Notes: generated from the letters alone by a model not told the origin. A DNA stretch of 5,372 nucleotides from Clostridium sp. (GCA_004554205.1 SFNH01000119.1:1-5372), one strand, 5' to 3'; positions 1 to 5,372 are shown, numbered from the stretch's first letter. A program made the numbers and translations.

Positions 1-213
1 CTCGGAAGGCTCGATCATTTCTACCCGGAGATCAAGGCCCGCATCTTCTGCGGCGACAGCTTTGTTCCCATTGACCCCGATACGGTCGTCGAAGGGTTGG
101 AGCGCCAGTTTCCGAGAGAGTGGCTGGAGCAGGTCAGCATCCGCAGAAAAGAGAGCGTAAGAGTGGAAAAGAAACGCGGCTTCATGGACCGTCTCGCGGA
201 GGTGAAGTGGTGA
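1..213 (+). CDS. C-terminal end of a probable JAB/MPN-domain protein (PRTRC system protein A-like), partial
   Basis: Only the last 70 codons are present; the reading frame is open from base 1 to a TGA at 211-213. The segment begins with LGRLDHFYPEIKARIFCGDS followed by VPIDPDTVVEG. To me this resembles the region after the metal-binding HxH...D site of JAB (Mov34/MPN/PAD-1) proteins of PRTRC cassettes, which typically reads like GRLD..PE...R. The catalytic histidines would lie upstream of the window, so activity cannot be judged. JAB proteins are zinc isopeptidases that remove ubiquitin-like tags. The tail is basic and charged, ending in AEVKW. The stop overlaps the GTG start of the ThiF gene (GTGA at 210-213), which indicates translational coupling and fits the known JAB-ThiF pairing. 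The family call rests on remembered similarity plus context and is moderate; the open frame itself is clear. Confidence 0.6.
   Translation, partial: LGRLDHFYPEIKARIFCGDSFVPIDPDTVVEGLERQFPREWLEQVSIRRKESVRVEKKRGFMDRLAEVKW
198..203 (+). promoter_or_regulatory. Ribosome binding site for the ThiF gene
   Basis: GGAGGT lies six bases before the GTG at 210. It sits inside the end of the upstream gene and decides the start: the frame is open from a GTG at 120, but that codon is deep inside the JAB-like gene and the extra residues it would add do not look like part of a ThiF fold. Confidence 0.6.
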
Positions 214-974
214 AATTCCCGATGGATCGCCCGGTCAAGATCGTGATGCTTGGCGCGGGAGGGACCGGCGGCTATGTCGCGCCCTATCTCTTTCGCCTAT
301 TGCACATGCTTGATAGGCCGGCACGTTTCGTCATCTGCGATGGGGACATTGTGGAGCTGAAGAACCTTGACCGGCAAAATTTTGTCCCGGCGGATCTCGG
401 AGAAAACAAAGCCCGTATTCTGGCAGAACGCTATTCCACAGTCCTTGGTATGGAAACAGAATACGTCCCCAATTTCATCGAGACGCTCCCGGAGCTGATG
501 GCGCTGATTGCGCCGAACTTGTGGGAGACCGACGGATTTCGGAATCGGTACGCTGCGGAAATGGTGATCCTGCTCGGCTGCGTGGACAACAATCGGACGC
601 GCCAGCTCTGCCATGAGGCGTTCCGCCAAAGCGAGGATCTCGTCTACATCGACAGTGGCAACGGCAGCTACACCGGTCAAGTGGTCTGCGGCGTGCGGCG
701 GAACGGCCATACCATGCGAAAGCCCATCGGCAGCGTCCATCCGGAAATGCTGAGGATCACGGATAAGTTTCCGTCGGAGCTAAGCTGCGCCGAAGCGGCG
801 CAGGCGGACCCGCAGAGCATCGTCGCCAACGTCACGGCGGCCACTGCTGTTCTGACGATGGTCTACAACATCCTGACGCACGGAGAGAACATCGCGCTTC
901 AGACGGACTTTTCGACAAGGACGATTCGGATGCAGACGGTGCTCGAAAAGCAGCCAAGGAGGAAGGCAGCATGA
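210..974 (+). CDS. PRTRC-type ThiF family E1-like adenylyltransferase
   Basis: This 254-residue protein belongs to the ThiF/MoeB/E1 superfamily, which uses ATP to adenylate the C-terminus of ubiquitin-like or sulfur-carrier proteins. It has a Rossmann nucleotide loop GAGGTGG (residues 15-21), then CDGDIVELKNLDRQNF (43-58), where the Asp and the N-x-x-R-Q triad match the E1 ATP/Mg site, then LGENKA (63-68) and CVDNNRTR (124-131), the family's usual D-N-x-x-x-R segment. A later SYTGQVVCG and SCAEAAQADPQS (Cys193) match what I recall of the PRTRC ThiF subgroup. The paired CxxC zinc motifs of MoeB and ThiF are absent. The start is GTG 210, chosen for its GGAGGT site and its 4-bp overlap with the preceding JAB-like gene; ATG 222 is an alternative. 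The stop overlaps the next start (ATGA, 971-974). The family call is firm; the substrate is unknown, and no ubiquitin-like gene is in the window. Confidence 0.87.
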   Translation: MKFPMDRPVKIVMLGAGGTGGYVAPYLFRLLHMLDRPARFVICDGDIVELKNLDRQNFVPADLGENKARILAERYSTVLGMETEYVPNFIETLPELMALIAPNLWETDGFRNRYAAEMVILLGCVDNNRTRQLCHEAFRQSEDLVYIDSGNGSYTGQVVCGVRRNGHTMRKPIGSVHPEMLRITDKFPSELSCAEAAQADPQSIVANVTAATAVLTMVYNILTHGENIALQTDFSTRTIRMQTVLEKQPRRKAA

Positions 975-2059
975 AGAAGATCACAGTGGACGCGAAAGCG
1001 TTTGCGGAGGCAATGAACAAGGTCAGCAGGGTGCTGAAAAAGAGCGCGATCCCCATACTGGAGGAGATCGCCGTCAGCGTCAAGGCCGGATGCTGTACGC
1101 TGGCCGCAACAGACATGGACACATGGCTCGCAGCAGAGCTTCCGGCTCAAGGCGATGATCTATCCTTCGTTTTTCAGAGGACAAAGGATGTAATGAAAGC
1201 CTGCGCCCATTTCGAGGGGGAATTGGCACTTACCCTTGATACGGAGGACAAAAAGAATTGGAAGCTGGAGCTGCACTGTGGGCAAAGGGCTGCGACATTC
1301 ACCGTTGCCTCCCATGAAGATTATCCGGAGTGCAGGACCGTAGAGAATGATGCATCCCTGCGTGTAAACGCCGCAGAGCTTTTTCGCAGCGTCGAGCGTG
1401 TGCGCTATGCTGTGCAGAGAGCCGATCCGAGCACAAATCCGAAGGCCGCCTGTATTCAGTTCCGCGGTAACCGGATCTTTTCGCTGGATGGGCGCCGCAT
1501 GGCCTGTGACACGCAGCCGGATACTGTCTTTCCCCTTCCGTGTCTGCTTTCGGGCGATGCGCTTGTACACCTGAAGGCATTTGGGGATTGTGAGGTCACG
1601 ATGCAGGTCGATGAACGTGCCGTCTGCTTTTCGAGCGGCACGCTGAAATTGTATGCCCGCAGGTATGGCGCGGACACCTATGATCCCGATACCGCGATCC
1701 CCAAAAAGTATCAGGAAGTGATCACGGTGCGAACGGATGAGCTGATCCGAGAGCTTACCTATCTCAAAGAGTGCGTCGGTGTCTGTGCATATCCGTATGT
1801 ACGCTTTGCGGGGGAAGAGCTTTCCATGAACGCGCCCTCCGGCCATTTGGCGACCCATGTCTCCATGTCCGGACGGGGCGATATGGTCGTAGGCTTTGAT
1901 CTTCGCTATATGCTCGAGGCGCTAAAACAATTTCGGAAGGAACCGGAGGTGCGCCTCAAGCTCAGCGGCATCTACACCCCCATCGTGATCGAGGCGGAGG
2001 AACGCAGCGATTTTGCGCTGGTACTGCCCGTCCGTCTGCGTGAGGAGAGGGCTGCCTGA
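971..2059 (+). CDS. DNA polymerase III beta subunit-like sliding clamp, divergent accessory copy
   Basis: The 362-residue length equals that of chromosomal DnaN (about 366), enough for all three clamp domains. Family landmarks appear in order. The N-terminal helix ends in SRVLKKSAIPILEEI (19-33) and is followed by LAATDMDT (44-51), matching the usual 'PIL...TATDLE' region. FTVASHEDYPE (110-120) matches the end of domain 1. FSLDGRRMA (170-178) matches the 'DghRla' turn of domain 2. VGFDLRYMLEALKQF (307-321) and the terminal LVLPVRL (350-356) match domain 3 and the partner-binding cleft. Six extra residues (REERAA) follow PVRL. Clamps form a ring dimer on DNA and tether polymerases and repair factors. 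AAGGAGG at 956-962 precedes the ATG by eight bases, and the start overlaps the ThiF stop. The context suggests a mobile-element copy rather than the chromosomal gene, since no dnaA, recF or gyrB is next to it. I infer a role in element replication or repair. The symbol dnaN is withheld for that reason. Confidence 0.85.
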   Translation: MKKITVDAKAFAEAMNKVSRVLKKSAIPILEEIAVSVKAGCCTLAATDMDTWLAAELPAQGDDLSFVFQRTKDVMKACAHFEGELALTLDTEDKKNWKLELHCGQRAATFTVASHEDYPECRTVENDASLRVNAAELFRSVERVRYAVQRADPSTNPKAACIQFRGNRIFSLDGRRMACDTQPDTVFPLPCLLSGDALVHLKAFGDCEVTMQVDERAVCFSSGTLKLYARRYGADTYDPDTAIPKKYQEVITVRTDELIRELTYLKECVGVCAYPYVRFAGEELSMNAPSGHLATHVSMSGRGDMVVGFDLRYMLEALKQFRKEPEVRLKLSGIYTPIVIEAEERSDFALVLPVRLREERAA

Positions 2060-2073
2060 GTACCAAAAGAAAA

Positions 2074-2095
2074 ATGGGAGGCACACGCCGCCCAT
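2074..2095 (+). promoter_or_regulatory. Intergenic hairpin between the clamp and bactofilin-like genes
   Basis: ATGGGAGGC and GCCGCCCAT form a nine-position stem with a single A/G mismatch around an ACAC loop. No T-run follows (the next bases are ATAAGG), so it is not a classical terminator. It lies 14 bases after the clamp stop and ends nine bases before the AAGGAG of the next gene. It could be an mRNA processing or stability element, or a weak attenuator. It may also be chance; only base pairing supports it. Confidence 0.4.
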
Positions 2096-2118
2096 ATAAG
2101 GAAAAGGAGAAATGCAAT

Positions 2119-2847
2119 ATGAAAACCGTCTACATTCCCAAGGGAGAAATCGTCCGCTATGAGTCGCTCATGACGGAGCATCTGGTCGTTCACGGCTGCC
2201 TTCAGGTGTCCAACGGCATCAAAGCCAGAACGATCACGGGCCAGGGGACGATCAGCGCCGGAACCATCGACGCGGATGTGATCCGCGTCGATGATGTGGA
2301 AGCCGGCAGCATCGTCTGCAAGCGCCTGCTCGCCAAGCGCGTGCAGTCCCCGGAGGTTTTCGCCTCAGAGAGCGCCACCGTGTCCTGCTTCCTCTCCGCA
2401 GCTTATGTGGAGACCGGAAGGCTGACAGTGACACTCAGCGAGATCGACGAGGTGAAGGCCGAGGAGGTCGTCAACCTGACGCCGAAAAAGCGTACGCTTT
2501 TCGGTACGCTCCTCGCTTCCCTGCTCCGCTCGTTTTGGACAGCCTTGACCGTCCGCGGTCAAAAGGAGCCGACGGTCATGACCGACGCCTGCGAAGCGAT
2601 GCCGGAGGGTGTTACCGAATCGACGCAGGAGGAAACACAGGAGCCCGAGGCGGAACAGGCCGCGCCGTGCGAGGAAGAGAACGCCGTCGAGCCGGAAGCC
2701 GTGGATGAAGAGCTTAACCGCATCGTCGGCATCTTCAAGCTGGCGCGCGAGCAGGGCTACACCCTCAAGCTCATTCCCGGCACACCGGAGGAGAACGCGC
2801 CCGTGTTCGACTTTGAAAACGAGCGCATCCTCCGTCCCGCAGCGTAA
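2119..2847 (+). CDS. Bactofilin-like repetitive beta-rich protein with acidic linker and C-terminal segment
   Basis: This 242-residue protein has no family I can name with certainty. Residues 20-120 are a run of short alternating beta strands with regularly spaced V/I/L, G and A (HLVVHGCLQV, GTISAGTIDADVIRV, then further V-x-A steps). This looks like the right-handed beta-helix of bactofilins and other polymer-forming proteins. Residues 127-146 (LFGTLLASLLRSFWTALTV) are hydrophobic with one Arg and could be an amphipathic or membrane-associating helix. Residues 149-199 are rich in Glu, Thr and Pro and are probably disordered. Residues 199-242 (LNRIVGIFKLAREQGYTLKL and on to VFDFENERILRP) look like a small folded C-terminal unit. 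ATG 2119 is chosen because AAGGAG at 2104-2109 lies nine bases ahead; the in-frame ATG at 2074 has no good site and sits in a hairpin. It may be a scaffold or filament for the element, which is an inference only. Confidence 0.72.
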   Translation: MKTVYIPKGEIVRYESLMTEHLVVHGCLQVSNGIKARTITGQGTISAGTIDADVIRVDDVEAGSIVCKRLLAKRVQSPEVFASESATVSCFLSAAYVETGRLTVTLSEIDEVKAEEVVNLTPKKRTLFGTLLASLLRSFWTALTVRGQKEPTVMTDACEAMPEGVTESTQEETQEPEAEQAAPCEEENAVEPEAVDEELNRIVGIFKLAREQGYTLKLIPGTPEENAPVFDFENERILRPAA

Positions 2848-2853
2848 GCGCCT

Positions 2854-3057
2854 ATGAGTGAGATCATCTTTGTGAGCAGAACACAGATCAGCGAAAACGG
2901 CAATGTCATTCTCTATGAAAAGCGCTATCACGGCGTTCTGACCGAGAACGGCAGCGTCCGGCTGAAGGCATACTGCGCCAAGCGTATCCCACTTGGCACG
3001 GTAACCGAAGCCAAAGCATCTGCGCAGACCGCAAGAAATTGGAAGGGCGCGGCATGA
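2854..3057 (+). CDS. Small hypothetical protein, 67 residues
   Basis: I do not recognise this protein. It starts six bases after the preceding stop and has no clear Shine-Dalgarno sequence, so it probably depends on translational coupling. The first half is strand-forming (SEIIFVSRTQI, GNVILYEKRYHGVLTENG), followed by a Lys/Arg-rich, Ala-rich tail. It is basic overall, with one Cys and no signal peptide or membrane segment. Codon use looks like its neighbours, the frame fills the gap neatly, and a terminator follows 14 bases after the stop. This supports it as the last gene of the left transcription unit. It could be a small nucleic-acid-binding or accessory protein, but nothing in the sequence proves that. 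Confidence 0.6.
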   Translation: MSEIIFVSRTQISENGNVILYEKRYHGVLTENGSVRLKAYCAKRIPLGTVTEAKASAQTARNWKGAA

Positions 3058-3070
3058 GCCGCGCGAGCAG

Positions 3071-3106
3071 AAGGCAAGGAGCAAAGCGTTCCTTGCCTTT
3101 CTTCTA
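3071..3106 (+). terminator. Rho-independent terminator after the 67-residue gene
   Basis: AAGGCAAGGA (3071-3080) pairs perfectly with TCCTTGCCTT (3090-3099), and the stem can extend inward by a G-U and a C-G pair to leave a five-base loop. A T-rich stretch interrupted by C (TTTCTTCT) follows. The stem is strong but the T-run is imperfect, so some read-through into the right-hand genes is possible. Between here and the next start (3130) I see only the ribosome binding site GGAGG (3118-3122) and no convincing promoter. Confidence 0.75.
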
Positions 3107-3129
3107 TCTTTAAGAATGGAGGAACCATT

Positions 3130-3585
3130 ATGTCAGTGAAATCGCAGGAGAGCAATATGCGGCGCTTGTCCATGCTGCTCAGTCATGACCTCAGCTTCAT
3201 CGGCGGTGAAAGGGAATGCGGTCCCAACGGCAGCAAGAAGGCTTTTCTCAATACAGGGAAGGCTTTTCTGCGAGCCCTCGCAAGGGATCTTGGGCTTCAT
3301 GATGTGACCGTCAGCGCGAATAGCGGCGGCATCGCCGTATCGGGAGAGTGTACCCTGATCGGGATGTGGGAGACAGGCGGCATTTATGTCTGTCTTTACC
3401 AGAGCGCCGGTGACGGCAATGATGTGCTTCTCTACCGCACCGTCCGCCACTGTCGGGACTATAAGGGCGGCTATAACCGCTTCCTCTCCCGCAGAGACCT
3501 TGAAGGAGGCTCCTATGTGCATTTGCTGGAGACTCTGAGCAGGCTGAGAAAGGATCGGGTGGATGATAATGAGCGAGCCGCTTGA
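3130..3585 (+). CDS. Conserved mobile-element hypothetical protein, 151 residues
   Basis: GGAGG at 3118-3122 lies seven bases before the ATG. The function is unknown. The core NSGGIAVSGECTLIG (64-78), then GGIYVCLYQ (83-91), VLLYRTVRHCRDYKGGYNRF (99-118), is a beta-rich pattern I associate with uncharacterised small proteins of Bacillota and proteobacterial conjugative elements, where 'GIAVSGE...YVQI...YRT...DYTGG.N' style motifs recur. The N-terminal third has helical segments (RRLSMLLSHDLSFIG, KAFLRALARDLGL). There is no signal peptide or membrane helix, so it is probably cytoplasmic. Its end overlaps the methyltransferase start by 23 bp, which indicates one transcript and probable coupling. 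It may be a cofactor of the downstream methylase module, judged by position alone. Confidence 0.7.
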   Translation: MSVKSQESNMRRLSMLLSHDLSFIGGERECGPNGSKKAFLNTGKAFLRALARDLGLHDVTVSANSGGIAVSGECTLIGMWETGGIYVCLYQSAGDGNDVLLYRTVRHCRDYKGGYNRFLSRRDLEGGSYVHLLETLSRLRKDRVDDNERAA

Positions 3586-4978
3586 ATTGCAGGCGCAAAG
3601 GCCCTACGCCCTCGATCAGCTCACCATGCTTCAGTCGCAGATCATGCAGACGATACAGGGCATGGTCGTGCTGCGGGCAAGGATCGAAAAGCAGCGCCGT
3701 AGCAATATAGAAGCGGCGCGGGACACCTACACGGAGCTTGACCGCGCCCGCGGGCGTTTGATCGAGCAGCTCTCCAAGTCTGAGCTGTTCCTGCTGGAGA
3801 TGGAGGAGTATCCTCTCGCAGCGGCAGCCGATCAGCTTCGGCGTGGGCTTGCGGGCTTTAACCTAATGAGCATGGGCTATAAGCCGATCTATGAAGCGCT
3901 CGCCAAGTTTACCGCGTCGTTTCCTACGGGGCAGAAAACCAACGCCGCGATTGTCGGTCGGCTCATGAACAATATTAAGCTCGGGTACTATCCCACCGAT
4001 CCCGACCACATCTCACTGATCCTGCGCGGCATCCGATTTCCGGAGGGCGTCACCACGAACCTTTTCGACCCCTGCTGCGGCTGCGGCAAGGCCCTGCGTC
4101 AGTTGGCGCAGGGGAATAACTGCTACGCCTACGGCGTGGAGCTGGACGAGAGCCGCGCAGAGGAAGCGCAGACAAGGCTTCACCGCGTCGGCTTCGGCAG
4201 CTTCTTTCACAGCCGCATCAGTCACGAAGCGTTTCACCTGCTTTTCCTGAACCCGCCGTATCTGTCGGTCATCAACGAAAACGGTGGACGCTCCCGGCAC
4301 GAGAAAAGGTTTCTGATCGAAAGCATTCCCACGCTGATGTTTGGCGGGCTGCTGATCTATGTTATTCCCTACTACCGGCTGACCTCGGACATCTGCCGCA
4401 TTCTTGTCGACAATTTTGGCAAGCTCTCCGTCTGGCGCTTTGCCGACGCTGAGTTTAAGAAATTTAAGCAGGTGGCGGTAATGGGGATTCGGAAAAAGCG
4501 AGGCACGGAATTGCAGGATACGCTATGGCTGGAGCAGTATGCTTACGCCCCCGCCTCGATACCGCTCCTATCACAGCTTCCGGAGAGCCGCTATGCGCTC
4601 CCCGCGCAGCCCTTGGAGGTCAGTACCTTCAAGGGGGAACGGTTCAATCAAAAGGAATTGGAGCAGCAGCTTAGAAGATCTGACAGCTTCGCCCAGATGA
4701 TGGCACGCAGCGAATTGGATAGCGGCGTCAAGCGCCCGCTGCTCCCGCTGTCCATCAGTCAAATCGGACTGATCGGCGGCTCCGGCATGATCAACGGCCT
4801 GATCGAATGCGACACCCCGCACATCATCAAGGGCCGCATCATCAAGGTCGTGCGCACGGAGAGCGAAGAGAAATTCAACTATCGCGGCGACCACATGGGC
4901 AGCGAGATCAAGGAGACCATCTCGAATAAAATGATCTTCAATGTCCTGACGCCAAACGGCTTCAAGGCATTGACATGA
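3563..4978 (+). CDS. DUF6094-like SAM-dependent DNA N6-adenine methyltransferase with N-terminal extension
   Basis: The 471-residue protein carries the motifs of an amino-group DNA methyltransferase. NLFDPCCGCGKALRQLA (166-182) is the SAM-binding loop, YGVELDESRAEEA (190-202) supplies the ribose-binding acidic residue, and LLFLNPPYL (226-234) contains the NPPY catalytic motif typical of N6-adenine enzymes. KLGYYPTDP (139-147) ahead of motif I, and the late IGLIGGSGMINGLIE and HIIKGRIIK segments (401-428), are what I remember of DUF6094 proteins on mobile elements. About 135 residues precede this core. Residues 15-85 are helical and charged, probably a coiled coil, which makes the protein longer than compact DUF6094 proteins. 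ATG 3563 is favoured by AAAGGA at 3549-3554; ATG 3569 is a near alternative. No restriction endonuclease gene is visible, so it may be an orphan methylase that marks or protects the element. The stop overlaps a possible ATG of the next frame (ATGA, 4975-4978). Confidence 0.85.
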   Translation: MIMSEPLELQAQRPYALDQLTMLQSQIMQTIQGMVVLRARIEKQRRSNIEAARDTYTELDRARGRLIEQLSKSELFLLEMEEYPLAAAADQLRRGLAGFNLMSMGYKPIYEALAKFTASFPTGQKTNAAIVGRLMNNIKLGYYPTDPDHISLILRGIRFPEGVTTNLFDPCCGCGKALRQLAQGNNCYAYGVELDESRAEEAQTRLHRVGFGSFFHSRISHEAFHLLFLNPPYLSVINENGGRSRHEKRFLIESIPTLMFGGLLIYVIPYYRLTSDICRILVDNFGKLSVWRFADAEFKKFKQVAVMGIRKKRGTELQDTLWLEQYAYAPASIPLLSQLPESRYALPAQPLEVSTFKGERFNQKELEQQLRRSDSFAQMMARSELDSGVKRPLLPLSISQIGLIGGSGMINGLIECDTPHIIKGRIIKVVRTESEEKFNYRGDHMGSEIKETISNKMIFNVLTPNGFKALT

Positions 4979-4980
4979 AG

Positions 4981-4987
4981 AAAGGAG
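4981..4987 (+). promoter_or_regulatory. Ribosome binding site of the small TEADRS-motif protein
   Basis: AAAGGAG lies eleven bases ahead of ATG 4999. It is downstream of the ATG at 4975, which has no Shine-Dalgarno sequence of its own, so it favours 4999 as the true start. The spacing is slightly long. Confidence 0.45.
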
Positions 4988-4998
4988 ACAAATACGCC

Positions 4999-5277
4999 AT
5001 GGATAACAGTCCTGCCCGTTTTTTGCCTGGGGCCGTATGCGCCACGCCGTCCGCTTTGGAGGTGCTCTCACGAGCGCATCTGCTTCAGCTTTTGGAGCGG
5101 CACCTGCGCGGGGATTGGGGTGATACCTGCAAAAATGACCGGATAGCCAATGAACGTGCAATTTGCAACGGAGATCGGATCGTGTCGTGGTATCAGCTCA
5201 GCGGTAAGACCCGCGTTCTGATCATCACGGAGGCTGACCGCTCAGCCACTACGATCATGTTGTCCGAAGAATATTGA
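4999..5277 (+). CDS. Small plasmid-related protein with TEADRS motif (often mislabelled restriction subunit M)
   Basis: This 92-residue protein matches a short family widespread on plasmids and conjugative elements. It opens with FLPGAVCATPSALEVL, continues with LLERHLRGDWGD, then ICNGDRIVSWYQL, and ends in VLIITEADRSATTIMLSEEY. Databases often call relatives 'type I restriction endonuclease subunit M' or 'plasmid-related protein'. No SAM-binding or NPPY motif is present, so the methylase label is not supported by sequence, and the true function is unknown. It is soluble with no export signal. The ATG at 4999 has AAAGGAG ahead of it and gives the usual family beginning; the in-frame ATG at 4975 would add eight residues and overlap the methylase stop by 4 bp. 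Its position directly after a DNA methylase may be what gave rise to the misleading name, which is my inference. Confidence 0.8.
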   Translation: MDNSPARFLPGAVCATPSALEVLSRAHLLQLLERHLRGDWGDTCKNDRIANERAICNGDRIVSWYQLSGKTRVLIITEADRSATTIMLSEEY

Positions 5278-5294
5278 TAAAGGAGGAAGGAAAA

Positions 5295-5372
5295 ATGAGA
5301 TCCTGCGATATGGTGATCGTTGTCCCCGTGGACAAACACACCGGAAATGACGAGGTCTTGCGCCTGCAAGCA
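5295..5372 (+). CDS. Start of an unidentified gene, truncated by the window end
   Basis: A strong AAAGGAGG (5279-5286) lies eight bases before the ATG, and 26 codons remain open to the last base. The visible N-terminus, MRSCDMVIVVPVDKHTGNDE, is not enough to assign a family. The hydrophobic MVIVVPV reads like a first beta strand rather than a signal peptide. It starts 17 bases after the previous stop, so it probably belongs to the same transcript. Confidence 0.65.
   Translation, partial: MRSCDMVIVVPVDKHTGNDEVLRLQA

Noticed and set aside
120..209. Possible longer ThiF start at GTG 120
   Set aside because: It would overlap the JAB-like gene by about 94 bases, and the added residues are basic and low in structure; GGAGGT at 198-203 points to GTG 210.
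1160..1858. Minus-strand open frame of about 232 codons opposite the clamp gene
   Set aside because: The clamp motifs on the plus strand are clear and the antisense product resembles nothing known.
2074..2118. Possible longer start for the bactofilin-like protein at ATG 2074
   Set aside because: No ribosome binding site precedes it, the codon lies in a hairpin, and ATG 2119 has AAGGAG at good spacing.
2365..3084. Long minus-strand open frame opposite the bactofilin-like and 67-residue genes
   Set aside because: It runs across the 3' ends of two plausible plus-strand genes, has no recognisable domain and reflects G+C-rich codon use on the other strand.
3238..3269. Direct repeat AAGGCTTTTCT, two copies 21 bases apart
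   Set aside because: Both copies encode the same KAFL residues inside the 151-residue gene, and two copies do not make a repeat array or attachment site.
4571..5161. Minus-strand open frame of about 196 codons opposite the methylase end
   Set aside because: The plus strand has recognised methylase and TEADRS-family sequence here; the antisense translation shows no family motifs.
4999..5277. Type I restriction-modification subunit M
   Set aside because: It is too short and lacks SAM-binding and NPPY motifs; the name is a database habit, not a sequence finding.

Overview
The window is a tightly packed stretch of accessory DNA, most likely part of an integrative conjugative element or large plasmid of a Bacillota host. 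This rests on three things: strong AAGGAGG-type ribosome binding sites, a G+C content that looks like the high 50s by eye, and a set of genes typical of mobile-element cargo (ThiF, a DUF6094-like methylase, and a small plasmid-related protein with a TEADRS signature). No integrase, relaxase, transposase, tRNA, rRNA or CRISPR array is visible, so the exact element and genus cannot be named. All genes read on the + strand.

Left block (1-3057): the 3' end of a probable JAB/MPN (PRTRC protein A-like) gene overlaps by 4 bp an E1-like ThiF gene of the PRTRC type. That gene in turn overlaps by 4 bp a complete but divergent DNA polymerase III beta clamp (DnaN-like) gene. After a 59-bp gap holding a hairpin comes a protein with a bactofilin-like repetitive beta-rich N-terminus, a possible amphipathic segment, an acidic linker and a compact C-terminal segment. 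A 67-residue protein of unknown function follows. A rho-independent terminator at 3071-3106 closes this block.

Right block (3130-5372): a 151-residue hypothetical protein overlaps by 23 bp a DUF6094-like, NPPY-motif adenine-type DNA methyltransferase carrying an N-terminal helical extension. Next is a small plasmid-related protein, often labelled in databases as a type I restriction subunit M although it has no methylase motifs. The start of one more gene runs off the end.

The most interesting arrangement is the translationally coupled trio of JAB-like peptidase, E1-like enzyme and sliding clamp. The first two are the remover and activator of ubiquitin-like systems, and sliding clamps are a classic target of such systems in eukaryotes. 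A functional link here is only a hypothesis: no ubiquitin-like protein or E2 is seen, and the genes may simply share a mobile-element maintenance operon.
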